DNA of 64,000 bases from Serripes groenlandicus (GCA_031761405.1 JASEVX010000010.1:9396554-9460553); one strand, 5' to 3'; positions 1-12,340 are shown, counted from the stretch's first letter. The notes: generated from the letters alone by a model not told the origin. Translations and numbers: made by a program.

Positions 1-2372
1 ATATGTTTTGCACACAGAGAGCAATATCCAAACTATAAAAGTTGTTGTAGTTTTGAAGTGTTACATGTTTTGCACACAGAGAGCAATAACCAAAATTTAA
101 AAGTTGTTGTAGTTTTGAAGTGTTACATGTTTTGCACACAGAGAGCAAATACCAAACTATAAAAGTTGTTGTAGTTTTGAAGTGTTACATGTTTTGCACA
201 CAGAGAGCAATATCCAAACTATAAAAGTTGTAGTTTTGAAGTGTTACATGATTTGCACACAGAGAGCAATTACCAAACTACAAAAGTTGTTGTAGTTTTG
301 AAGTGTTACATGCTCACAGAGAGCAATTACCAAACTATAAAAGTTGTTGTAGTTTTGACGTGTTACATGCTCACAGAGAGCAATTACCAAACTATAAAAG
401 TTGTTGTAGTTTTGAAGTGTTACATGCTCACAGAGAGCAAATACCAAACTATAAAAGCTGTTGTAGTTTTGAAGTGTTACATGTTCTGCACACATAGAGA
501 AATATCCAAACTATAAAAGTTGTTGTAGTTTTGAAGTGTTACATGTTCTGCACACATAGAGAAATATCCAAACTATAAAAGTTGTTGTAGTTTTGAAGTG
601 TTATATGTTTTGCACACAGAGAGCAATTACCAAATTACAAAAGTTGTTGTAGTTTTGAAGTGTTACATGTTCTGCACACATAGAGAAATATCCAAACTAT
701 AAAAGTTGTTGTAGTTTTGAAGTGTTATATGTTTTGCACACAGAGAGCAATTACCAAACTACAAAAGTTGTTGTAGTTTTGAAGTGTTACATGCTCACAG
801 AGAGCAATTACCAGACTATAAAAGCTGTTGTAGTTTTGAAGTGTTACATGTTCTGCACACATTGAGAAATATCCAAACTATAAAAGTTGTTGTAGTTTTG
901 AAGTGTTACATGCTCACAGAGAGCAATTACCAAACTATAAAAGTTGTTGTAGTTTTGAAGTGTTACATGTTTTTCACACATAGAGAAATATCCAAACTAT
1001 AAAAGTTGTTGTAGTTTTGAAGTGTTACATGTTTTGCACACATAGAGAAATATCCAAACTATAAAAGTTGTTGTAGTTTTGAAGTGTTACATGTTTTGCA
1101 CACAGAGAGCAATTACCAAACTATAAAAGTTGTTGTAGTTTTGAAGTATTACATTTTGTTCACATATAGAGAAATTACCAAACTATAAAACTTGTTGTAG
1201 TTTTGAAGTGTTACATGTTCTGCACACAAAGAGCAATTACCAAACTATAAAAGTTGTTGTAGTTTTGAAATATTACATGTTTTGCGCACAGAGAGCAATT
1301 ACCAAACTATAAAAGTTGTTGTAGTTTTGAAATATTACATGTTTTGCACACAGAGAGCAATTACCAAACTATAAAACTTGTTGTAGTTTTGAAGTATTAC
1401 ATTTTGTTCACATATAGATAAATAACCAAACTATAAAACTTGTTGTAGTTTTGAAGTGTTACATGTTTTGCACACAGAGAGCAATTACCAAACTATAAAA
1501 GTTATTGTAGTTTTGAAATATTACATGTTTTGCACACAGAGAGCAATTACCAAACTTTAAAAAAACTGTTGTAGTTTTGAAGTGTTACATGTTTTGCACA
1601 CAGAGAGCAATTACTATAAAAGTTGTTGTAGTTTTACAAGAGTTACATATTTTTCACACAAAGAGCAATTATCAAACTATAAAAGTTGTTGTAGTTTTGA
1701 AGTATTACATTTTGTTTAAACATAGAGAAATTACCAAACTATAAAAGTTGTTGTAGTTTTAGAAGAGTTACATATTTTTCACACAGAGAGCAATTATCAA
1801 ACTATAAAAGTTGTTGTAGTTTTGAAGTATTACATTTTGTTCACACATAGAGCAATTACCAAACTATAAAAGTTGTTGTAGTTTTGAAGTGTTATATGTT
1901 TTACACACAGAGAGCAATTATGAAACTATAAAAGTTGTTGTAGTTTTGAAGTGTTACATGTTCTGCACACATAGAGCAATTACCAAACTATAAATTGTTG
2001 TAGTTTTGCAGTGTTACATTGTGTTCACACATAGAGAAATATCCAGACTATAAAAGTTGTTGTAGTTTTGAAGTGTTATATGTTTTTCACACAGAGAGCA
2101 ATTACCAAACTGTTAAAGTTATTGTAGTTTTGAAGTGTTACATGCTCACAGATAGCAATTACCAAACTATAAAAGTTGTTGTAGTTTTGAAGTGTTACAT
2201 GCTCACAGAGAGCAATTACCAAACTATAAAAGCTGTCGTAGTTTTGAAGTGTTACATGTTCTGCACACAGAGAGCAATTACCAAACTATAAATTGTTGTA
2301 GTTTTGAAGTGTTACATGTTTTGCACACAGAGAGCAATTACTATAAAAGTTGTTGTAGTTTAAGGGTGACAA
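1..2372. repeat. 60-bp minisatellite array
   Basis: About 40 head-to-tail copies of a roughly 60-bp unit containing AAACTATAAAAGTTGTTGTA and TTTTGAAGTGTTACATG, followed by GCACACAGAGAGCAATTACC. A shorter variant of about 51 bp lacks the TTTTGCAC part (for example near 310-480 and 2130-2250). Both lengths are multiples of three, so long open frames run through on both strands; they repeat the same few residues and are not genes. The array begins before the window and stops at a sharp edge near 2362, where the sequence becomes unique. Confidence 0.95.
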
Positions 2373-2560
2373 GAGAAATGTAAAAGAAGTGGTCATTTTA
2401 AGCACAGGTATCACAACATGGAGTAAGTTGTCTGAGATAAAAGTGTGAAAAGCTTGTATTCCAAACTTGTGTGTGCATAGGCTTATTATTTTGGACTGAT
2501 TGACAGTTATGTTTACAAGATCATGTATTATGAAATATTTTTTTCCCATTTTTGAAATGG
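2373..2560. other. Unique spacer
   Basis: Short AT-rich stretch between the minisatellite and the modular repeats. No coding signal or known repeat was recognised. Confidence 0.5.
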
Positions 2561-4209
2561 CTTTAAGCTCACCATAGCATAAAGTGGTCAAGGTGGGTTA
2601 TTGTGATCGTCTTGCGTCCGGCGTCCTGGGGACGGGGCTATTTTACCTCATATGGCTATAGTGAAAACTTTAAAAACCTTCTCCAACGAAAATGTCAGGC
2701 CGATTTCCAAATAATTTTGTAGAAATGTTCCTAGGATGACCCTCCATCAGATTTCACCAAGCCATGTTGATTGGTCTTAAAATATGGCTGCCAGGGGGGT
2801 GGGGCTATTAGCCTTATATTAGCTTTAGTAAAAACTTTAAAAATCTTCTCCCAAACTATTTTGCTGAATTTCAAATAATTTTGCAGAAATGTTCCTTGGG
2901 TGACACTCTACTAGATTCCTTTGATTTAATTATGCCTAATGGCAGTAGAGCGATACTGGTACTCTTGGGCCTCTTGTATTAACTGACCTCACCACAACAT
3001 GAGTTGACTGTGTGGTAGGCATGATAAATCACATTGCATAAGTCAGGTGAGCGATCCAGGGTTATCATGGCCGTCATCCGTTTGTCAACATCTTCTCCTC
3101 AGTAACCAGTGGGTCAATTGGGATGAAACTCCATGCAGAATTCTGGTTTCTATGGCAACCAAATAAACTTTAAAATTCTTCTTCTCCCAAACCAGTTTGC
3201 TGATTTTCAAATACTTTCGTAGAAATTTTTCTTGTATGACCTTCTATCAGATTCCCTCAAGCCATGTTGATTGGTAAAAGAACCATGGCTACCAGGGGAT
3301 GGGGCTGTTTTGCCTAATATGGCTATAGTGAAAACTTTAAAATCTTCTCCTCCCTAAGTGTCTAGCCGATTTTCAAATAATTTTGTAGAAATGTTCCTAG
3401 GGTGACACTGTATCAGATTTCTTTAAGCCATGTTGATTGTTTGAAAAACATGGCCGCCAGGGGGCGGGGCTACTTTGCCTTATATGGCTATAGTGAAAAC
3501 TTAAAAAATCTTCACGATGAAATTTGTGGCAGATTTTCAAATAATTTTGTAGAAGTGTTCCTTGGGTGACCCTCTATCATATTTTTCAAGCCATGTTGAT
3601 TGGTCGAAAATCATGGCCGCCAGGGGGCAGGCCTGTTTTGCCTTATATGGATACAGTGAAAACTTAAACAAATCTTCTCCAACAGTGTCGGCCGATTTTC
3701 AAATACTTTTGTAGAAATGTTCTTAGGGTAACCAACTATCAGATTCCTTCAAGGCATGTTGATTGGTCGAAAACTATGGCCACCAGGGGGCGGGCTATTT
3801 TGCATTAAATGCATAAAAGTAAAAATCTTCTCCTCCGAAAGTGCCGGGCCGATTCCTTCAAACCATGTTGATTGGTTAAAAAACATGGCTGCCACGGTCA
3901 GGGCTGTTTTGCCCTCCCTATATGGCTAAAGTGAAAACTTAAAAATCTTCTCTGACAAAAGTTTCGGCTGATTTTGATAAAATGTTGTAGAAATGTTTCT
4001 TGGGTGACTCTCTATCAGATTCCTCCAAGCCATGTTGATTGGTTTTAAAATATGGCTGCTAGGGGGGTGGGGTTGTTAGTATTATATTGGTTTTAGTGAA
4101 CACTTTAAAAATCTCTGATTTTCAAATAATTTTGCGGAAATATTCATTGGGTGAGAATCTACAAGATTCCTTCAAGCCATGTTCATTGGGGGTGGGGCTG
4201 TTTGATTAT
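2561..4209 (+). mobile_element. Modular short element, 165-bp core family (family A), degenerate
   Basis: Repeated cores of about 165 bp with the recurring phrases TTTTCAAATAATTTTGTAGAA, TCAAGCCATGTTGATTGGT and ATGGCCGCCAGGGGGCGGGG. The left side (2566-2610) has a degenerate form of the AGCTCACC...GGTGAGTTATTGTGATC end seen in better copies. A right-end remnant with GGTGAGCGATCCAGGGTTATCATGG lies at 3049-3070, so at least two copies or a duplicated copy are merged here. The right end of the second copy is displaced to 5257-5392 by insertion of a family B element. Non-coding. Confidence 0.75.
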
Positions 4210-5255
4210 TAGTCCCCTACCAGTCGAAGACCAGTTTGGGGACTATAGGTTTGGTCTATTTCGTCTGTCCGTCTGTCTGTGTGTCAGTCCCACCAAATCT
4301 TGTCCGGTCCACATCTTAACCATGCATCATAGGATTTCCAAGAAACTTAGCACAAACGTTCACCATGATGAGGTGGGGTGTCATGCTCAAAACCCAGGCC
4401 TGTACCTCAAATGTCAAGTTCACACTTAGAGGTCAAAGGTCAAAATGAGTAATATTTGATAGGACTACCTTGTCCTGCCCACATTTCAACCATGCAGGTG
4501 TGTCGCACTTTGTGACTTAGAGGTCAAAGGTCAAATTGAGTACTGTTTAATAGGACTACCTTGTCCGGCTCACATCTCAACCATGCATCATTGGTTTCCC
4601 TAGTTACTAGGCACCTAGTTACTAGGCACACATGTTCACCTCAAATGTTAAGGTATCACTTAGAGGTCAAAGGTCAAAATGAGTACTGTTTGATAGGACT
4701 ATTACTTGTCCGACCCGCATCTAAACCATGCATTATAGGATTTCCATGAAACTTGGCACAAACGTTCACTATGATGAGGCAGCATGTCGCTCTCAAGACC
4801 AAGGCCTGTACCTCAAATGTCAAGGTCACAATTAATAGGTCAAAATGAGTACTGTTTGATAAGACTACCTTATCCGGCCCTCATCTCAACCATGCATGAT
4901 GCATCATAGGATTCCCAAGTAATTAGGCACACATCTTCACCACCATAAGGTGGCGTGTCACGCACAAGACCCAGGACTGAACCTCAAATGTCAAGGTTGC
5001 ACTTGGAGGTCAAAGTTCAAAATGAGCACTGTTTGATAGGACTTTACCTTGTCCGGCCCGCATCTCAACCATGCATCATGGGCTTCCCAAGTTACTAGGC
5101 AATCTTGTTCACTATAATAAGGTGGCGTGTCGCGCACAATACCCAGGCCTGTACCTCAAATGTCAAGGTCACACTTGGAGGTCAAAAGACACAATGTGCT
5201 GTCCTTGTCTGGTAGGGGACTTTTGTATTGCTTGCAATACGACATTAACTTGTTT
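4210..5255 (+). mobile_element. Modular short element, family B
   Basis: Begins TAGTCCCCTACC followed by GGGGACTATAGGTTTG, then tandem cores of about 160-170 bp containing AACCATGCATCATAGGATTTC and AGAGGTCAAAGGTCAAAATG. Ends with GTAGGGGACTTTT and a perfect hairpin, GTATTGC-TT-GCAATAC (5225-5240). A short second copy lies at 32086-32470 with the same two ends. Flanking family A sequence resumes just downstream, so this copy inserted into family A. No protein is encoded. Confidence 0.75.
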
Positions 5256-5392
5256 AATTTTTGCCTAATGGCAGTGTAGCGATACTGGCCCTCTTGGGCC
5301 TCTTGTATTGGCAACCGTTTGGTTCTTATGTCAAATCACATAAATCAGGTGAGCGATCCAAGGCCATCATGGCCCTCTTGTTCATTATATCT
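5256..5392 (+). repeat. Right end of interrupted family A element
   Basis: Contains TAATGGCAGTGTAGCGATACTGG and then GGTGAGCGATCCAAGGCCAT followed by GGCCCTCTTGTT, the usual family A right end. It is separated from its core by the family B insertion. Confidence 0.65.
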
Positions 5393-5429
5393 TTGCTTTA
5401 TGGTAAAAGCGAGTTACTGTTTCTAATGT

Positions 5430-6060
5430 TTGGTTTTTAGATCACTTGAGCAGAAGGCTCAATGTGATCTATTGGGATCTCTATCCCTCTGTTGTCCATT
5501 GTTCACTTTTTGCTTCAAATAACATCTCTGAAACCCCCTTGATTGAAGTTCATGAAATTGGCATGGATGTTTCTTGCATATTCCCCTTTGAAAAATTGTT
5601 TGAAGAATTCCATTCAATGCACAACTTGAAATGATGTCACAGAATTGTTCCTTGGGTGACCCTCTACCATAATCAGGTCATCATGATTGAGATTCTTACA
5701 AAACTATGGCTGCCAGTGGTTTTCCCTATAGACTATATTCTATATTAAAAACTCTAAAAATATTCTTGTCTGAAACTACTGGCCCAATTTTGAAATACTT
5801 TAAGTTTAGAAGAATAATTAGGCAATACTCAGTGATTGATTTCAAATGGAAAATCCATTTTGAAAATTAAAGGATTTTAAAAGTATAATAGTTTGATAAT
5901 GGACGATTAAGGACCAATTTTACCCTCTTGTAGGGCATCTCAGGTTCTCTTTAGTCACTTTATATTATAATTCTGTCAGGCAGACACAATTCCATTTTAA
6001 TTATGTATTGTTCGCCCAAGTTGGGTTTGTTAATTCTTAATTTACATTGATTGATTTATT
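5430..6060 (+). repeat. Degenerate modular element with a foldback left end
   Basis: Starts with TTTTAGATCACTTGAGC and its near-inverse GGCTCAATGTGATCT (5437-5473), the same foldback architecture as families A and C. A degenerate core with GTTCCTTGGGTGACCCTCTACC follows near 5648. The right end cannot be placed. There is no coding evidence. Confidence 0.5.
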
Positions 6061-6073
6061 ATAGGCCTTTTTT

Positions 6074-7112
6074 AGCTCACCTATGCACGAAGTGTAAGGT
6101 GAGCTATTGTGATCACATTTTGTCCGGCGTCCATCCGCCGTGTGTCGTCAACATTTCATCTTGTTAACACTCTACAGGCTACATTTTGCATCCAATCTTC
6201 ATAAAAGTGTATCAGAACATTCATCTTCATAAAATCTTGGACAAGTTCGAAACCGGGCCATATGAGGTCAAAAACGAGGTCACTAGGTCAAATTGAAGCG
6301 AAATCTTGTTAACACTCTCGAGGCCACATTTTCAACTTGAGCATGTTGAAACTTTATCAGAATGTTTGTCTTGATGATATGTAGGTCAAGTTCGAACATG
6401 TGTCATGTTGGATCAAACAGTAGGTCACTAGGTCAAATTGAAGGAAAATCTTGTTAACACTCCAGATGCCGCAATTTTTGCTTCAGCAGTTTGAAATTTT
6501 GTCAGAATGTGTTTCTTAAAAATATCTAGGTCAAGTTCGAATATGGGTCATATTGGGTCAGAAACTAGGTCACTAGGCTAAATTGAAGGGTAATCTTGTT
6601 AACACTGAAGAGGCCACATTTTCAACTTGAGCATGTTGAAATCTTGTTAACTCTGTAGAAGCCGCATGTTTTGCTTCAGCAGCTTGAAATTTGGTCAGAA
6701 TGTTGAGCTAAATGATATCTAAGTCAAGTTTGAAGTCACTAGGCCAAATTGAAGGAAAATCGTGTAAACACTTTGAATGTTTGTCTGAATTATATCTATG
6801 TCAAGTTCGAATATGGGTCATATTGGGTCAGAAACAATGTCAATAAAGGAAAATATTGTTCAAACTCCGGAGGCCGCATTTTTACTTTGAGCAAGTTGAA
6901 AATTTGTCAGAATGTTGTCTTGATGATATCTAGTCCATGTTGGAATATGGGTCATATCAGGTAAAACAAATATAGATCACTAGGCCAAATGAAGGAAAAT
7001 CTTGTTAACACTGTGGAGGTTGCATTCAGAATAATTGTCTTGATATGTTTTGCATTGCAGTACATTGTATAATTAAGGTGAGCGATCCAGGGCCATCATG
7101 GCCCTCTTGTTT
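6074..7112 (+). mobile_element. Modular short element, 145-bp core family (family C), near full length
   Basis: Left end AGCTCACCTATGCACGA, then GGTGAGCTATTGTGATCAC, forming a foldback. About six cores of roughly 145 bp follow, each with CTTGTTAACACTC, GGTCAAGTTCGAA and AGGTCACTAGGTCAAATTGAAG. Right end GGTGAGCGATCCAGGGCCAT, containing the GGGCCAT-C-ATGGCCC hairpin, then CTCTTGT. Both ends match family A although the core is unrelated in sequence. An inverted relative lies at 29260-30465. Confidence 0.8.
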
Positions 7113-8008
7113 GAAAAAACGGGACGTATTATAGTTTTACCTGCGGCGTCCAGTATGTTGTCGGCCCAATAACTTTAGAAGCCTTTGTCCAATCGTAACC
7201 AAATTTGGTCATAATGTGTATTATTGTTTGATAACTAGCCATATCGCTCTAGTCACGCTAGAGTCATCGCCCTTTAATTATAAAAATTACCTCAAATTGG
7301 TCTTGTCCGATCAATAACTTTCAAAGCCTTTATCCAATCATCACCAAATTTAGTCAGAATGTGTATGGGCATAATATCTCGGACATGTGCTATAATCAGC
7401 CATATCGCTCTGGTCATTTTATTTGATCATCACCAAATTTAGACAATATGTTGATGGGCAGAATATCTTGGTCATGTTCGATAACTAACCACGTTATCTT
7501 AGTCACTCCACACTTATGTCCCTCGAAATGGCCAAAACTGTATTAACAGTGGCCGCTTTCTAAAGTTGCCTGACGTACAACCATTTATCACTAAACTTGG
7601 TCTCCAAAAAACAGGACGGGCGTATTTTATGACAGTTATTGTTATTTATTTATTATACATGCACTACATGTATAGGCAATTTTAATAAAGTGTATTGATA
7701 TATCTTTGTATTTGTGAAGTTTTATCCAAACCAATAAGGGCCAGTTTTCCTACTACTTATTTGTTACTGAAAGTCGAATGCATTACTCTTAACATGTGTT
7801 CATCTTTGGTCCTATATAGAAACTTCCATGTTCATGCAAGTTCTAAATGCACACCATGTTCCGCCATGATATATTAATTAGATAAATATACTGAACCAAA
7901 AAAGAAACGTTCCGTAGTTACTTTAAACACGGACCTATATGTATATAGGTCCTTGGTTTAAACTTATTCATTTTACATGGATTGGAAAGCAAGTTTTTAC
8001 AACTTGTT
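7113..8008. other. Old repeats, no gene
   Basis: 7138-7600 holds two or three diverged copies of a core with AACTTTMRAAGCCTTTRTCCAATC and CACCAAATTTAGTCA, another internal-tandem family without clear ends. 7920-8000 holds, in inverse orientation, a SINE tail related to those near 8960 and 11090. No coding signal was found. Confidence 0.5.
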
Positions 8009-8693
8009 AGCTCACCTGAGCATGGTCATCAATCATTGTCCGGCATGCAGCGTCCCTAGGCAATCCCCTTCAAAAACAGCTAAAAGAATTACATTCCATC
8101 CAGAACTGGTTGCCATGGCAACGGAAAGGAAATTCTTTAAGTGACATCTATACCATTGGGCTAATTTCAACTAAACTTTTAAGGAATGTTTCCTAGGTGG
8201 TACCCTAGCTAAAAGAATGTTCCCTAGTAATACCCTATTAAAACAGCTAAAATAATTCCACGGCAGCGGAAAGAAAACAAAATAATTATTTAAACGACAT
8301 CTCCTATATCATTGGGTCAATTTCGACCAAGCTTTGCAGGAATGTTCCCTAGGTAGTCCCCTTTAAAAATTACTAAAGAATTCCATTCTATCTAGAAGTC
8401 TGGTTGCTATGGCAACGGAAAGAGAAAATTATTTAATAATTTTCCCTGTTCAATCGGGCCAATACAATTTTAAAGGAATGTTGCCTAAGTGGTCACCTTT
8501 AGAAACGGCTAAACAATATTCATCCCCTGCAGAGCTCTGGTTGCCATGGCAACGGAAAGAAAAAAGTTCGAAAAATCTTTAATCATCATCTTATCCTATG
8601 CCACTGGGCTAATTTCAACCATATTTTACAGGAATGTTTTCTAGGTTACTCATGTTATCAGATGAGCGATATAGGCCCATTTTGCCCTCTTGT
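8009..8693 (+). mobile_element. Modular short element, family E
   Basis: Left end AGCTCACCTGAGCATGGTC. About four cores with CTGGTTGCCATGGCAACGGA and GGAATGTTYCCTAGGTGGT follow, then a right end GATGAGCGATATAGGCCCATTTTGCCCTCTTGT. It has the same end plan as families A and C with a third, distinct core. Non-coding. Confidence 0.65.
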
Positions 8694-9000
8694 ATTAATT
8701 CCTTTCGACAACTCCCTGGGTAGAACCAGTAATAAAATCGTGATAAATGTTCACCCCGGGGGATTAAAGCCCACGACTTTTGGATCCGGAGTCCGAAACT
8801 TTGGATCCGAAGGTCGTGGTTTCCATTGTTATGCTGGGTTTTCCCATAGGAGAAATTCAGTTCAGTAACACTTTTTTGAAAGTCATTCTAGCAAAATAAT
8901 TTTGTTTTCAGAAGGCACAACACATTTTCAAAGGCGCCATATAGCTGGTTCTACACAGGAAGACGCCGAGAGGAATTAATATAAGTTGTAAAAACTTGCT
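8694..9000. repeat. Imperfect palindrome and SINE tail
   Basis: 8768-8822 is an imperfect palindrome (CCACGACTTTTGGATCCG with its partner CGGATCCGAAGGTCGTGG form in inverse), able to form a long hairpin. From 8937, GACGCCGAGAGGAATTAATAT and a following tail with CCAATCGACCTAAAATAAAT match the SINE-like tails at 10965-11128 and 52330-52400. Confidence 0.5.
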
Positions 9001-9049
9001 TTCCAATCGACCTAAAATAAATATGTTTAAACCACGGACCTATATACAC

Positions 9050-9240
9050 ATGGATTGGAAACTTCCAATCATTATCGGTGACCATCTAAGTAACAACATT
9101 TTACCCACTGTTATAGACTGGAACGCCTTACCACCAGACATAGTAGAGGCGGGCACCCTGGACGCCTTCAAGGTCCGAGAGCAAACCATCTGATCCAAAC
9201 TGAAGATGTTTTTAATTGTGTTTTTAAATTAGACAGTAAA
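9050..9240 (+). pseudogene. 3' end of a non-LTR retrotransposon (LINE) ORF
   Basis: The frame ending at 9193 reads VIDWNALPPDIVEAGTLDAF, the motif at the C terminus of many animal LINE reverse-transcriptase polyproteins (DWN-LP--VV-A-TLD-FK). Only about 45 codons of likely coding origin remain. The reading begins inside a SINE-tail-like sequence, so this is a 5'-truncated insertion. The 3' continuation to about 9380 may be its UTR. Confidence 0.6.
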
Positions 9241-9650
9241 TAGCTCTGCCCAGTGGTATAGGAAATGTGTTTTAAAGAAATGGTTGCCGACGGACGATGG
9301 ACACTTAATGACCAAAATAGCTCACGTTGAGTACCGCACAAGTTCACCTATCCATGTTGGCTTGGGGGTTGCTATTTCTTAGGTTGCGGAAATGTGCCTC
9401 GCTCAATGACTCTCCTGCAATACCTGGAGCAGCATTCTAACCGAATGACGGAGTAAATGACAACATTGCTTTTCCATTTTTATGGCCAATATCGTGGTTA
9501 TGTAAACCCCATAGCACGGTATTTGCTCACATACTGATTTAGTTGTTCAGTATCCATAATATGCATGCTTATAAAGTCAATAGTACAACTTAAGTAAAGT
9601 TCATGTTTTATTTGTACTTTGGAACATAATCTCATAGGTTTAACGGGTAA
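9241..9650. other. No gene recognised; downstream flank of the integrase gene
   Basis: Unique-looking sequence beyond the stop codon of the minus-strand integrase gene. It would contain that gene's 3' UTR. No clear polyadenylation signal could be assigned. Confidence 0.4.
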
Positions 9651-10496
9651 CTATTCCGTAACAATACTTAAAGCTTTTAAATACATGTTAATACCGAAGT
9701 TTGGACAAATCCAGTTCCTAGGGCACTCTATGGATAATCTATGTAAACGATCATCACTCATTTCTGGATGATCTGGTTGATAAATGGGTCTTTCGTTAGT
9801 TGGTGGATTGAATTCTCTATCATATTGGTGATGGACAAAGTCCACTGTGTCTAATCCACCGTTTAGAACTCCAGATGTCCACAGGCGCAACGGGGATGTG
9901 CCAACTGTTCGAAGTCTATGCGATGCCCATGCCCCTCTCCAGATGTCAAGTTTATTATTTATTTTATGCTTGTAAACATAATGTAAAGAAAATATATGTA
10001 AGGGGTTCAATATGTCCAAAATATGTTCGTCTTCCATAAAGGAAAATATACCATAATAGTGTATAAGAACACCGTCATATACGTCACGCCAGAGTCGTTC
10101 GATTCTCTGATTGTGCGTGCTTTTCCCAGTGAGTATGCCATTAGAGCCTCTTTTTTCAAACATAAATTCTGCAATTTTAGCATTTTCCATGCCCATATCA
10201 GTTCTAACACGATGCGGCGTACCAAATGTTTCCGTTGCTCGTTCGAATAACTCAAATAGTGAATCTGCTCGATTATTGTCTAAACAATGTAACACAGTCA
10301 CCAGTCTACTAAACCCATCAATGGCACCTGTTATGACAAATCCCCACCTTATAAGTTTATGATTTGTGTCTACATGCCATATTTCGTTAGGACATTGTAC
10401 ATGATAAATGCGACGGTGAAGCCGACCCAGTGTTCTCTCGGCTATCCCCGCTTCATCATGCAAGTGAAGAATGTCCCTCAGTCGGTATCTTGGAAT
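9651..10496 (-). CDS. DDE integrase-type protein, exon 2 (catalytic domain)
   Basis: Second exon of a two-exon minus-strand gene, 281 residues, numbered 157-437 of the joined protein. On the minus strand it follows a TTTGTGTAG acceptor and begins IPRYRLRDILHLHDEAG. The integrase core (rve, RNase H-like fold) shows all three acidic catalytic residues: D199 in WHVDTNHK, D256 in VRTDMGMEN and E289 in HNQRIERLW. The family has many copies in fish and invertebrate genomes and is usually annotated only as an integrase core domain protein. The frame is intact, without stops. The exon-exon join is phase 0 and restores a continuous protein. It could be a young transposon gene or a domesticated one; the sequence does not decide. 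Confidence 0.85.
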   Translation of the reverse strand: MPRYRLRDILHLHDEAGIAERTLGRLHRRIYHVQCPNEIWHVDTNHKLIRWGFVITGAIDGFSRLVTVLHCLDNNRADSLFELFERATETFGTPHRVRTDMGMENAKIAEFMFEKRGSNGILTGKSTHNQRIERLWRDVYDGVLIHYYGIFSFMEDEHILDILNPLHIFSLHYVYKHKINNKLDIWRGAWASHRLRTVGTSPLRLWTSGVLNGGLDTVDFVHHQYDREFNPPTNERPIYQPDHPEMSDDRLHRLSIECPRNWICPNFGINMYLKALSIVTE

Positions 10497-10689
10497 CTAC
10501 ACAAATAGAAAGAGGCAATTAAAAATTGGCATTTAGATCACATGACTTTGTATTAATATTCCATAACTCATTTTTATGTTCAACCTATTCATATATTGTG
10601 ACATTTAAAGGTTGAAACTTACACTTACAGAGACACGTGTGTAGGTCCAACCAACACGGTGCTACGTTTGTGCCATACACCGAAGAAAG

Positions 10690-11868
10690 GAAAAAATAGC
10701 ATATACTGATACCATTCTTATCACATGCATATACTGATACCATCTTTTCACATACATATACTGATATCATTGTTATCAGTTGCATATGCTGATATCAGTC
10801 TTATCACTTGCATATGCTGATACCATTCTTATCACTTGTATATACTGATATCAGTCCTATCATTTATATATACTGATATCAGTCGTATCACTAGTATATA
10901 CTGATATCAGTCGTATCACTAGTATATACTGATATCAGCCGTATCACTAGTATATACTAATATACTGGTTCGAGTCCCGTGATGAGCGGGTCCTGACTTT
11001 GGGATTTTTCCACACAATCGGCGCGAGTACTGGTTACGTATCCAGGAAGCAGACATCGAGCGTGATTAATATAAGCTTAAAGCTTGTTTCGCAATCGATT
11101 TAAAATAAATAAGTTTAAACTAAATATACTAATATCATTATTATCACTTGCATACACTGATATCAGTCTTATCACTTGCGAATTATTATATCATTCTTAG
11201 CACTTGCATACACTGATATCATTCTTATCAATGCATACATGTACACTGATATCATTCTTATCACTTGATTACACTGATATCATTCTTATCACTTGAGTAC
11301 ACTGATATCAGTTTTATCACTTGCATACACTGATATCGGTCTAATCACTTGCATACACTGATATCAGTCTTATCACTTGCATATTATTATATCATTCTTA
11401 GCACTTGCATACACTGATATCATTCTTATCACTTGCGTATTAATATATCATTATTAGCACTTGCATACACTGATATCATTATTATCAATGCATACACTGC
11501 ATGCAGTGATATAATTTATATCACTATGCCACTTGCATACACTGATATCAGTCTTATCACTTGCGTATTAATCACTTGCGTTTTATCACTTAATACACTG
11601 ATATCAGTCTTATCACTTGCATACACTGATATCAGTCTTATCACTGCATACACTGATATCATTCTTATTACTTGCATACACTGATATCAGTATAATCACT
11701 GCATACACTGATATCATTCTTATCACTGCATACACTGATATCATTCTTATTACTTGCATACACTGATATCAGTATAATCACTGCATACACTGATATCATT
11801 CTTATCACTGCATACACTGATATCATTCTTATCAATGTATATAATAATATCAGTCTGATCACTTGTAT
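10690..11868. repeat. Palindromic 27-28 bp satellite, left block
   Basis: Tandem units of TTGCATACACTGATATCATT plus CTTATCAC, with a common variant ACTGATATCAGT, a perfect 12-bp palindrome. Units are most diverged at the left (10690-10960) and become regular to the right. A SINE-like insertion sits at 10965-11128. The same array resumes at 13064 after the hAT-like insertion. Open frames through it have period-driven residues and are not genes. Confidence 0.9.
10965..11128 (+). repeat. SINE-like fragment inside the satellite
   Basis: Starts at GGTTCGAGTCCCGTGATGAG, which resembles a tRNA B box. It continues through ATCGAGCGTGATTAATATAAG and TTGTTTCGCAATCGATTTAA and ends AAATAAATAAGTTTAAAC. 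The same tail occurs near 8960-9035 and 52330-52400. The 5' part of the tRNA-like head is absent. Confidence 0.6.
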
Positions 11869-11979
11869 ATTATTATTAGGGATGGCAACGATTAATCGGT
11901 TAACCGGTTAACCGTACGTTTTCCGATTACTCGGTTAGTAATTTCGGTAACCGAGTACTCGGAAAAAAAGATAAAATAT

Positions 11980-12340
11980 ATACATAATATAACATAACAT
12001 AATATTTATTGGCGTTAAACATTAACAATATGTATAGCCATACAAATCCATACATAGCGTACACGTATATCCATATTACAACATCTAATATCTTTCCTTA
12101 AAAGACAGATAAATAAATCTAGCTAACCTGTTAATTTCTGTTATTGAGTTTGATGACATTAATGTATTAAATTGTTGTATAGAAGGCCATTTACAATAAT
12201 ATGATTTAAGCAATGTATGTCTTAGTCCTCTATACTTGGTACAAACAAGTAGAAAATGATAAGGATCATCTATCATATATACACAGTTGTGTTTCACTTT
12301 TGTTCTTTTCCATTTGTCACACCTATCTGACATGAGAGGT
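11980..12340 (-). pseudogene. C-terminal fragment of a LINE polyprotein, nested in the hAT-like element
   Basis: Minus-strand frame 12333-12085 (82 codons) reads CVYMIDDPYHFLLVCTKYRG near its start and LARFIYLSFKERY at its end. This is the pattern of the extreme C terminus of bivalve and other animal LINE ORF2 proteins (DE-HFLLVC--Y--LR ... YI--AF-ER). A plausible 3' UTR extends to about 11980. It is 5'-truncated, as expected of a LINE insertion. Confidence 0.6.

Noticed and set aside
241..2383. Open frames on both strands in the first 2.4 kb
   Set aside because: Translation of a 60/51-bp minisatellite; residues repeat with the unit and appear on both strands.
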